Program-made: the position numbers and the translations under genes
In this document: positions 8,916 to 21,309 of the stretch, in pieces
How the letters are laid out: the number at the start of each line of letters is the position of its first letter
Position numbering within the stretch: the stretch's first letter is position 1
The notes under the pieces: model-generated
Database searches by the model: none
Told to the model about the DNA's origin: nothing
What the model saw: the letters and a program-made list of their open reading frames with translations, nothing else
NCBI GenBank assembly: GCA_963730585.1
Contig: CAVSSL010000008.1
Coordinates: forward strand, 62,001-126,000
Length of the DNA stretch: 64,000 bases
Direction: 5' to 3'
Source of the DNA: Pedococcus_A sp963730585
Lineage (GTDB): Bacteria; Actinomycetota; Actinomycetes; Actinomycetales; Dermatophilaceae

Positions 8916-9668
8916 TCAGGTGCCGGCGCCGTTCTTGTCGGCAGCCAGTGGGTCGGCCACCCCAGCGGTTGCGGTCTGCAGCGGGCCCTGCGCCAGTCGG
9001 GTCACCAGGGGTGGTGTCGGTGGCGCGAGCTCCGTCACTGCTCGCAGCGCGGTCAGGACGTCGTCGGGGCGTACGGCAGGTGTGGTGTGCCGGACGACCA
9101 CCCGCAGTATCGCACACCCGGGCCTCTCCGACGCCCCAGCCGACAGCGACACGACGGCGCTGCGCACGTCGAAGGTCTTCGGCCCGGTCTTGAACATGCG
9201 CGTGACCTCGGCGACCTCCCGGGCCAGGAGCGTGTCGGCCGCGCGCTGGAGCTCGGCCACCTCCACGTCGCGGAACTCCATCACCCAGTCACTCGCCTCG
9301 AGCCGCTCGGCCAGCGACCCGGGTCCGGCCTCCACCACCTCGAGCACGTCGAGCCCCTCGGGCAGCGCCTCGTCGAGGGCCGCCCGCACCGACTCGGGCT
9401 CGACCCGCTCGGTCACCGAGATCTCGAAGTACTCCGCCTCGCTGGCCGTGCCGGTCGGCGCGGCGTTGGCGTAGGACACCTTCGGGTGCGGGTGGAAGCC
9501 CGCGGAGTACGCCATCGGCACGCCGGCGCGGCGCAGAGCCCGCTCGAGCGCCCGCTGGAAGTCGCGCGTCGAGGAGAAGCGCAGGCGCCCCCGCTTGGCG
9601 TAGCGCACCCGCAGCTTCTGGACGGCGGGCGCGGGGGGCGGTCCTTCGGGGGTGCGCTGGCGAGCCAT
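8916..9668 (-). CDS. TIGR03936-family (DUF2344) radical-SAM-linked protein
   Basis: 250 residues. Opens with KLRVRYAKRGRLRFSSTRDF and contains PMAYSAGFHPHPKVSYANA, hallmarks of the DUF2344 family. These proteins normally sit beside, or are fused to, the TIGR03960 radical SAM protein; the biochemical role is not established. Here the radical SAM partner is 14 kb away at 23797-25797, with the osa locus and metabolic genes in between. Start ATG at 9668: TAGGCT ends 8 bases upstream, which fits a leaderless start. It precedes rne on the same strand. Confidence 0.9.
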   Translation of the reverse strand: MARQRTPEGPPPAPAVQKLRVRYAKRGRLRFSSTRDFQRALERALRRAGVPMAYSAGFHPHPKVSYANAAPTGTASEAEYFEISVTERVEPESVRAALDEALPEGLDVLEVVEAGPGSLAERLEASDWVMEFRDVEVAELQRAADTLLAREVAEVTRMFKTGPKTFDVRSAVVSLSAGASERPGCAILRVVVRHTTPAVRPDDVLTALRAVTELAPPTPPLVTRLAQGPLQTATAGVADPLAADKNGAGT

Positions 9669-9676
9669 GACAGACA

Positions 9677-9682
9677 AGCCTA
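9677..9682 (-). promoter_or_regulatory. Candidate leaderless -10 box for the DUF2344 gene
   Basis: TAGGCT on the minus strand ends 8 bases before the ATG at 9668. An octamer copy follows at 9687-9694. Confidence 0.4.
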
Positions 9683-9760
9683 GGAGGTATGCCGCGTGGC
9701 CCGGTCCACGGGCCACGCAGCCTCACGTGGGCGCCCAGGTGACCGGGCTTCCGCCGCCGA

Positions 9761-9797
9761 CTGCGTCACTGATCCACCCAGCGAATCAGTGGCGCAG
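9761..9797. promoter_or_regulatory. Inverted repeat in a divergent promoter region (possible operator)
   Basis: CTGCGTCACTGAT (9761-9773) and ATCAGTGGCGCAG (9785-9797) form 13-base arms with one mismatch and an 11-base spacer, within the 270-base region between two divergent genes. Its AT content is higher than the surroundings. It may be an operator for the aminotransferase or the DUF2344-rne transcript. The rest of the region shows only the candidate -10 boxes and one octamer. Confidence 0.45.
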
Positions 9798-9926
9798 TCC
9801 CAGCGTGACGGAACGTCCTCCTGCGAGCGGCCGGTCTCTCAGGCGCTGCGGAATCAGTCGCTCACGTCGCTGTGCTATGTCGAGATCGTCCGTGAGATGC
9901 CCCTATCGCTGTCGACATCGGCGCAC

Positions 9927-9932
9927 TAGCCT
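9927..9932 (+). promoter_or_regulatory. Candidate leaderless -10 box for the aminotransferase
   Basis: TAGCCT ends six bases before the ATG at 9939, and no Shine-Dalgarno sequence is present. Confidence 0.4.
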
Positions 9933-9938
9933 TCGGCC

Positions 9939-11306
9939 ATGGCGACCCTCGACCGCACCCGGCTGGCCTCCCTCCTCGACGCCGAGCAGGCGGCATACAC
10001 GAAGGACCACCCCCGCAGCCGCGCCCTCTTCGACGAGGCGGCCAACCTCTTCGGCCGGGTCCCGATGACCTGGATGAACATGTGGACCGGCGGGTTCCCG
10101 CTGTACCTCGACCGCGCCACCGGCAACCGGGTCACCGACGTCGACGGGCACACCTACATCGACTTCGCCCTCGGCGACACCGGCGCCATGGCCGGGCACT
10201 CCCCCGCCCCGACCCTGGCCGCGGTGCAGCGGCGGATGGGCGAGCTCGGCGGCATCACGACGATGCTGCCCACCGAGGACGCCCAGTGGGTGGGCTCGGA
10301 GCTGACCCGGCGGTTCGGCCTGCCGCTGTGGTCGTTCACCCTCAGCGCCACCGACGCCAACCGCTGGGCCATCCGCCTCGCCCGGCTCGCCACCGGCCGG
10401 CCGAAGGTCCTGGTCTTCGCCTACTGCTACCACGGCTCGGTCGACGAGGCCTTCGCCCTGCCCGGCCCGGAGGGCAAGACCGAGAGCCGCCCCGGCAACG
10501 TCGCACCCCCGGTCGACCTCGACCTGACCACGCGCGCCGTCACCTGGAACGACCTCGAGGCCGTCGAGGCCGCGCTCGCGCACGGCGACGTCGCGGCCAT
10601 CCTCACCGAGCCGGCCCTGACGAACATCGGCATCGTGCTGCCGGAGCCCGGCTTCATGGAGGGCCTGCGCGAGCTGGCGACGAAGTACGGCGCGCTGCTG
10701 ATGATCGACGAGACGCACACCTTCTCCACCGGCTGGGGCGGCGCGACCCGGGCGTGGGGCCTGCAGCCCGACATCTTCGTGATCGGCAAGTCGATCGGTG
10801 GCGGCATCCCGTCCGGCGCCTACGGCATCACCGAGGAGGTGGCCCGCTCCATCACCCGGCACACCGAGGCCGGTGACGCCGACATCGTCGACGTCGGCGG
10901 CGTGGGCGGCACGCTGGCGGGCAACGCTCTGTCGACCGCCGCGATGCGCGCCACCCTGGGCGAGGTGCTCACCGAGGACGCGTTCGCGCACATGACCGAG
11001 CTGGCCACCGCGTTCACCACGGGCGTGCAGGCCACCCTCGACGAGCTCGACGTGCCATGGTCGATCAACCAGCTCGGCGCCCGTGCGGAGTACCGGTTCG
11101 CCCGCCCCGCCCCCACGACAGGAGAGGCTTCCGCCGCCGCGGCCGACGAGGAGCTCGACGCCTACATGCACCTCGCGATGGTCAACCGCGGCATCCTCAT
11201 GACGCCGTTCCACAACATGGCCCTCATGTGCCCCGAGACCTCGCGCGAGGACGTCGACCGGCACACCGAGGTCTTCCGCGAGGTCGTCGCCGCCCTTTAC
11301 GCGTAG
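9939..11306 (+). CDS. Class III aminotransferase (glutamate-1-semialdehyde-aminomutase-like)
   Basis: PLP enzyme of 455 residues. The aminotransferase III fold shows DVDGHTYIDFALGDTGAMAGHS near 65-88, LLMIDETHTFSTGWGG with the PLP-binding Asp near 255, and the Schiff-base lysine in IGKSIGGGIPSGAYG at about residue 284. The closest general relatives are GSA-aminomutase-like transaminases. The substrate cannot be read from sequence, and there are no haem genes around it, so I do not call it hemL. An octamer copy encodes Ala-Tyr at 9992-9998. It probably shares a transcript with the following small gene. Confidence 0.88.
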   Translation: MATLDRTRLASLLDAEQAAYTKDHPRSRALFDEAANLFGRVPMTWMNMWTGGFPLYLDRATGNRVTDVDGHTYIDFALGDTGAMAGHSPAPTLAAVQRRMGELGGITTMLPTEDAQWVGSELTRRFGLPLWSFTLSATDANRWAIRLARLATGRPKVLVFAYCYHGSVDEAFALPGPEGKTESRPGNVAPPVDLDLTTRAVTWNDLEAVEAALAHGDVAAILTEPALTNIGIVLPEPGFMEGLRELATKYGALLMIDETHTFSTGWGGATRAWGLQPDIFVIGKSIGGGIPSGAYGITEEVARSITRHTEAGDADIVDVGGVGGTLAGNALSTAAMRATLGEVLTEDAFAHMTELATAFTTGVQATLDELDVPWSINQLGARAEYRFARPAPTTGEASAAAADEELDAYMHLAMVNRGILMTPFHNMALMCPETSREDVDRHTEVFREVVAALYA

Positions 11307-11433
11307 CCGCCGCGCCGCTGAGGCGTAGGCCGGGTACGCCCTGTGCCCGACGAGGTGGCCGGGCGCCCGGCGTACCGTCGTTCGCTGGACCACTTCACAC
11401 CGAGGCGGCCCTGCCAGGACAGGAGGGCGAGAC

Positions 11434-12039
11434 GTGTTCATCCAGATCATCCAGGGCATGTGCCGCGACGAGGAGCGGCTGCACCGGCTGAGCGACGAGT
11501 GGCGAGAGACGCTGGGGCCGACCGCCGTCGGCTGGCTCGGTGGCACCTACGGCGTCACCGACGACGGCGAGTTCGTGGGCGTGATCCGGTTCGAGTCCAA
11601 GGAGGCTGCCATGCGCAACTCCGCCAGGCCCGAGCAGGGTGCCTGGTGGCAGCGGATGCAGGAGTGCTTCGAGGGCGACGTGACCTTCCACGACTGCGAT
11701 GACGCGACCATCTGGCTCGAGGGCGGCTCCGACGACGCCGGCTTCGTGCAGGTGATCCAGGGCCGCGTCAGCGATCCCGAGCGCTTCCGCCACATGATGG
11801 AGCAGCCGATGGACACCCTGCACGAGCAGCGTCCGGAGATCATCGGCGGCACCCTGGCCATGGAGCCCGACGGCTGGTTCACCGAGACGATCGCCTTCCG
11901 CTCCGAGGCCGAGGCCCGCGAGGGCGAGCGCAAGGAGGTCCCGGAGGACGTGCGCCGGGACTACGAGGACCAGATGTCGATGATGGAGAACGTCACCTAC
12001 AAGGACCTCCACCACCCCTGGTTCACCAGCGGCGGCTGA
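11434..12039 (+). CDS. Two-domain dimeric alpha/beta-barrel (ABM-like) protein
   Basis: 201 residues made of two similar halves, beginning FIQIIQGMCRDEERLHRL and FVQVIQGRVSDPERFRHM, each about 95 residues. This pattern is typical of fused ferredoxin-like (antibiotic-monooxygenase-like) domains. No catalytic residues can be assigned; many such proteins are uncharacterised. The GTG start follows AGGAGGGCGAGAC, a strong ribosome site. It follows the aminotransferase at a 127-base distance and ends before a strong bidirectional hairpin. Confidence 0.8.
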   Translation: MFIQIIQGMCRDEERLHRLSDEWRETLGPTAVGWLGGTYGVTDDGEFVGVIRFESKEAAMRNSARPEQGAWWQRMQECFEGDVTFHDCDDATIWLEGGSDDAGFVQVIQGRVSDPERFRHMMEQPMDTLHEQRPEIIGGTLAMEPDGWFTETIAFRSEAEAREGERKEVPEDVRRDYEDQMSMMENVTYKDLHHPWFTSGG

Positions 12040-12078
12040 CCGGGCGCAGCTCCCCTCGGTGCCGGGGTGGGCACCGCC

Positions 12079-12118
12079 GTATGCCGCGTGGGCTCCGCGC
12101 AGCGCCCACGCGGCATAC
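12079..12118. terminator. Bidirectional hairpin built from two inverted octamer copies
   Basis: Perfect 15-base arms (12079-12093 and 12104-12118) with a 10-base loop. Each arm begins with the octamer GTATGCCG. It lies between converging genes and suits termination from both sides. Confidence 0.75.
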
Positions 12119-12155
12119 CGGTGTCCACCGGCTGCGCGAGAACCCCGCTCGACGA

Positions 12156-12197
12156 CGCTGGGTCAACGACCCTGCGAGCGCTGGGTCAACGACCCTG
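12156..12197. repeat. 19-base direct repeat with internal dyad
   Basis: CGCTGGGTCAACGACCCTG occurs at 12156-12174 and 12179-12197. Each copy holds the dyad GGGTC-AAC-GACCC, and a third dyad GGGTCGACCC follows directly. The second copy overlaps the stop codon of the NTF2-like gene. It could be tandem operator half-sites or a terminator cluster. Confidence 0.55.
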
Positions 12198-12614
12198 GGT
12201 CGACCCCGCCTCCGGGACCGGCTCGTAGCAGTCGTAGGTCTCGTGCCGGGCGATGAGGCCGTCGCGCAGGGTGAAGAACCCCGCCATGTGGGCCGTCAGC
12301 AACGTGCCGGCCCGCAGCCCCCCGACGTCGTGCACGACGACCCCGGTCCAGGTCGACTGGGCCGCCACGCGGTCGCCGTCGACCACCAGCTGCAGCACGT
12401 CGACGTGCTGGTCCTTCAACAGGTCCTTGCCGGCGAGGAAGCCGGCGACCATCTCCTCGCGCCCGTGGGTGCGGCCGTGCGGCGACATCGGGCTGGGGTG
12501 CTCGACGTAGACCACGTCAGGGTGCAGGAGGCCGCGCAGGTCGTCCTCGTCGGAGCCCGGGGTGCCCACGATGGTGAGGTAGGCGTGGACGGTGGCGGCT
12601 GATGTCCTGGTCAC
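12186..12614 (-). CDS. NTF2-like (SnoaL-type) protein
   Basis: 142 residues with the compact alpha+beta cone layout of SnoaL-like proteins: an N-terminal helix (ATVHAYLTIV), GLLHPDVVYVEHPSPM, TWTGVVVHDVGG and a final strand HETYDCYEPV. Function is unknown; members are small hydrolases or isomerases or unlinked proteins. The GTG start overlaps the DUF817 stop as GTGA, with GGAGG just upstream, so translation is coupled. It ends at the direct-repeat cluster. Confidence 0.8.
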   Translation of the reverse strand: MTRTSAATVHAYLTIVGTPGSDEDDLRGLLHPDVVYVEHPSPMSPHGRTHGREEMVAGFLAGKDLLKDQHVDVLQLVVDGDRVAAQSTWTGVVVHDVGGLRAGTLLTAHMAGFFTLRDGLIARHETYDCYEPVPEAGSTQGR

Positions 12615-13519
12615 CCCTCCACGGTAGGCGCGGCGGCCGGCGCCGCGGTCGGGGCTTTTGACCCGAACCTGCCGGGCTGCTGGCCGTCCGACGCAGGCAC
12701 GCCGGCGGGTTCGAAGCCTGTGTCGAAGCCGGGGTCGGCGTGGCGCAGCGTCTCGTCGCGCAGGTGGGAGGTCTTCCAGTTGGCCACCAGCACGAACGAG
12801 ACGACCACGAGCAGCGCCCACGACCCGAACTTGCCGACGTGCACCATCGACCACCCGTCGGCCTGGTCGGGGTAGCGGTAGGCCGCGAAGATCGTGGAGA
12901 TGTTCTCGGCCAGCCACAGGAAGAAGCCGATCAGCACGAACGACAGTGCCAGCGGCATCCGGTAGCGGCTCTCCCCCACCGTGTAGTGCACCCAGGTGCG
13001 CCACGTCGCCGCGACGAGCAGGAGGGCGAGCACCACACGGACGTCGGGCAGGAAGTGGTGGGTCAGGAAGTTCGCGTAGACGGCCGCCGCCAGGACCGCG
13101 GTCGGCCACGGCCGGTAGCGGGTCAGCCGCAGGTCCATGAGGCGCCAGGCCCGGGCGATGTAGGAGCCGACCGCGGCGTACATGAACCCGCTGTAGAGCG
13201 GCACACCACCGACCTTGGTGACGGCGTCCTCCGGGTAGGCCCACGACCCGAGCCGCACCTTGAGCATCTCGAAGACCAGGCCCACCACGTGGAAGGCCAG
13301 CGTGCCGAGCACCTCACGCCCGGTCTCCAACCGCAGCGCCCAGAAGGCCAGGGTCGCGACCACGCCGTAGACCAGCAGGGCGTCGTAGCGCGCGATGGGC
13401 AGCGGCACGACGGTGGAGAGCGCGAGCCCGGCGAAGATGACGACGGCGAAGGCGCACGCGCGGGCCTCCAGCCAGGCGAAGCGCAGCAGCTGCGCCACCG
13501 CGTGGACCACTCCCCCCAT
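12611..13519 (-). CDS. DUF817 integral membrane protein (YoaT-like)
   Basis: 302 residues with about eight hydrophobic segments and the DUF817 features LGSWAYPEDA, LYSGFMYAAVGSYIARAWRL and FANFLTHHFLPD-like text (YANFLTHHFLPD). The family is found in many bacteria (Bacillus YoaT) and has no known function. The C-terminus carries a low-complexity Pro/Ala tail. Start ATG at 13519: TAGGGT seven bases upstream would give a leaderless message, and that hexamer overlaps the stop codon of the GNAT gene upstream. It is coupled to the NTF2-like gene through GTGA. Confidence 0.88.
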   Translation of the reverse strand: MGGVVHAVAQLLRFAWLEARACAFAVVIFAGLALSTVVPLPIARYDALLVYGVVATLAFWALRLETGREVLGTLAFHVVGLVFEMLKVRLGSWAYPEDAVTKVGGVPLYSGFMYAAVGSYIARAWRLMDLRLTRYRPWPTAVLAAAVYANFLTHHFLPDVRVVLALLLVAATWRTWVHYTVGESRYRMPLALSFVLIGFFLWLAENISTIFAAYRYPDQADGWSMVHVGKFGSWALLVVVSFVLVANWKTSHLRDETLRHADPGFDTGFEPAGVPASDGQQPGRFGSKAPTAAPAAAPTVEG

Positions 13520-13526
13520 GCGCCAC

Positions 13527-13532
13527 ACCCTA
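13527..13532 (-). promoter_or_regulatory. Candidate leaderless -10 box for DUF817, overlapping the GNAT stop codon
   Basis: TAGGGT on the minus strand ends seven bases before ATG 13519. Its first three bases are also the TAG stop of the upstream gene. Confidence 0.35.
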
Positions 13533-14072
13533 GGCGCTGCCGGTCGGTCCAGGTCGTGGCTCCAGGTCGAGGCGCAGGAGGTCGCCGGCCGCACGGAAGC
13601 CGAACGAGCGGTAGAGCGGCACCGACACCTCGCTGGGGCTCAGCACCACCCGCACCATTCCCTCGGCCCGCGCCCAGGCCACGAGGCTCTCCATGAGGAG
13701 GCCACCCACGCCACGGCGGCGGTGCACCGGATGGACCCACACGTTGGCGGCGTAGGCCCAGCGCGACGGCGGTGTGCCGGGCTTGGGCATCCGCTCGAAC
13801 ACGGAGGCGTTCGCCATGCCCACGGCGTCCCCGTCGCCGGTGCGCGCGACCCAGGCGAGACGGTGGCCGGACTGCTGGTCCCACCATCGCCGCATGCGGT
13901 CCGCGAAGTCGTCGAGGGCAGCGTCGTCGGTCGCGTGCAGATCCTGCTCGGCCGACCAGGCCAGGCGCATGCCGGTGAGGTCGGCGAGCGCCTCGTCGCC
14001 CGCCGGCTCCACGGCATACGAGGTCCCGGCCGGGTCGGCGGACCGGGCCGGCTCGGGGCGCGGGGCGTTCAC
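13530..14072 (-). CDS. GNAT family N-acetyltransferase
   Basis: 180 residues. The acetyl-CoA pyrophosphate loop is VHPVHRRRGVGGLLMESLVAWA near residues 112-133, followed by VVLSPSEVSVPLYRSFGF, a standard GNAT C-terminal half. The acceptor is unknown. GTG start at 14072 overlaps the GDSL hydrolase stop as GTGA, so the two are translationally coupled. An octamer copy encodes Tyr-Ala at 14013-14019. Confidence 0.88.
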   Translation of the reverse strand: MNAPRPEPARSADPAGTSYAVEPAGDEALADLTGMRLAWSAEQDLHATDDAALDDFADRMRRWWDQQSGHRLAWVARTGDGDAVGMANASVFERMPKPGTPPSRWAYAANVWVHPVHRRRGVGGLLMESLVAWARAEGMVRVVLSPSEVSVPLYRSFGFRAAGDLLRLDLEPRPGPTGSA

Positions 14073-14714
14073 AGCGCGAGCCGGGCGAGCTCGCCGGCAC
14101 CGTCGTCGAGGCCGAGGCGCTGGAGCGTCAGCCGGGCCATCTCCCACTGGCCCGCGTGCGTTGGGGTGGATCGGGTCGTCGAGCCACGGCATCGGCGGCC
14201 GCCCCGCGAACGTTTCGCGCCAGTGCGCGTGGTGGTCGACGAGCAGCGCGTCGTGGCGCTCGGCGACGTCGCGACACAGCTGCGCGTATGCCGGCAGGTC
14301 CGGTCGCGGGCGCTCGGCACCGGGAGCCGTGGTGGTCGGGGTGTGCACGAGCACGGCCGCCCCGGCGTCGCGCAGGCGCTGCACGACCGCCGACAGGTCG
14401 GCGGCGAAGGCGTCACGTCCCGCCGGCCCCTCGACGGCGTCGTTCATGCCGACGGCCACGCTGGCGACGTGCGGCCGGAACCGCAGGGCGTGGTGGTCCA
14501 GCGCCTCGAGGAGGTCTCCCGCCGTCCAGCCGGCCACACCGGTGTTGACGACGACGTCGCCCACCCGGCGCAGCTCGCCGCGCAGCCGTTCGGCGAGGTG
14601 CTCCACGTAGCCGCGCAGGCCCCGGGTGTGGTGCAGGCCGTGGGTGATGCTGTCACCGGTGAAGACCCAGTCGAGGGGTCGACCGGAGGCGAGCAGGTCG
14701 TGGACGTCACGCAT
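14069..14714 (-). CDS. SGNH/GDSL-type hydrolase, with an apparent one-base frameshift
   Basis: Esterase/lipase-like protein. Block I is FTGDSITHG near residue 20, block III GMNDA near 80, and block V DDPIHPNARG carries the catalytic Asp and His. Directly after block V the frame breaks: removing one C from 14151-14153 restores GQWEMARLTLQRLGLDD and a stop at 14069 that overlaps the GNAT start. Total length 646 is one more than a multiple of three. The corrected protein is about 214 residues. No signal peptide is visible, so it is probably cytoplasmic. TAGGGT eight bases before ATG suggests a leaderless start. Confidence 0.87.
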
Positions 14715-14722
14715 GGCGAGCC

Positions 14723-14728
14723 ACCCTA
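14723..14728 (-). promoter_or_regulatory. Candidate leaderless -10 box for the GDSL hydrolase
   Basis: TAGGGT on the minus strand, eight bases before ATG 14714. It would drive the hydrolase-GNAT pair. Confidence 0.35.
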
Positions 14729-14771
14729 GCCAGTCACCGTCCCCGGCCCGCTGCGGACGCGATCCCGGCAG

Positions 14772-15424
14772 TCAGCCGAACTCGCGACGGGTCAGACCCG
14801 CCGCGCCCGCGCCCGCGTCGAAGACCGCGAGCGCGTCGGCAAGCTCCTCCACCCGTCGCTGCACCCGCTCCACGGATCCCGCCATCGAGGGGTCCCCGGA
14901 GTCGCCGGCCTGCTCGACGAGCTGGTCGACCGCCTCCTCCACCCCGGAGACCCGCTCCCTCAGGGCGCCGACCACGTCGACCGCATCGGGCTGCGCGTCG
15001 AGCTGCTGGCGCAGGAACGCCGCCTGGGCTGCCAGGCGGCGGCCCGCCGTCCACAGGTCGACGAACACCTGGACCTTCGCCCGGAGGATCCAGGGGTCGA
15101 AGGGCTTGGAGATGTAGTCGGCTCCCCCGGAGGCGTAGCCGCGGTAGGAGCTGTTCTGGTCCTTCTCCACCGCCGTCAGGAAGATGATCGGGACGTCCTT
15201 GGTGCGGCTTCGCCGCTTGATCCGGGTGGCCGTCTCGAACCCGTCCATGCCCGGCATCTGCGCGTCGAGGAGGATCAGCGCGAACTCGTCCTTGAGCAGC
15301 GCCCTGAGCGCCTCCTCGCCCGAGCTCGCACGGACCAGCACCTGGTCGAGCGAGCCGAGGATGGCCTCCAGCGCCAGGAGGTTCTCCGGTCGGTCGTCGA
15401 CCATCAGGATCTTCGCCCGCTCCG

Positions 15425-15428
<4 letters not shown>
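14772..15428 (-). CDS. osaB: Response regulator with C-terminal coiled coil (OsaB-like)
   Basis: 218 residues. The REC domain (8-125) is complete: acidic pair DD at 11-12 in ILMVDDRPENLL, phosphoacceptor Asp in LILLDAQMPGMDG, Thr in IFLTAVEK and Lys in YISKPF. There is no DNA-binding domain. The remaining 90 residues are heptad-like (LRERVSGVEEAVDQLVEQ), suggesting a coiled coil. This matches OsaB of Streptomyces coelicolor, the response regulator needed for osmotic adaptation. GTG start overlaps the osaA stop as GTGA, so kinase and regulator are made together. Confidence 0.85.
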
Positions 15429-21220
<5,792 letters not shown>

Positions 21221-21309
21221 CGCGCGCCTCCCGTTTCGGCCTCGGTGCAACGATGCGCGCAAGTCTGTCACCATGACGAGAGCCTGCCCATACATTCCCG
21301 CGAGAGGCC

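Noticed and set aside
5816..9193. A 1125-codon open frame on the plus strand opposite rne
   Set aside because: It mirrors rne codon by codon, has no known domain, and consists of Leu/Gly/Arg-rich low complexity; such antisense frames are expected in GC-rich genes.
9939..11306. Calling the class III aminotransferase hemL
   Set aside because: Motifs are general for the class, the sequence diverges from true GSA aminomutases, and no haem genes are adjacent.
12700..12725. GGGTTCGAAGCC resembling a tRNA T-loop
   Set aside because: It lies inside the DUF817 coding region and no tRNA arms flank it.
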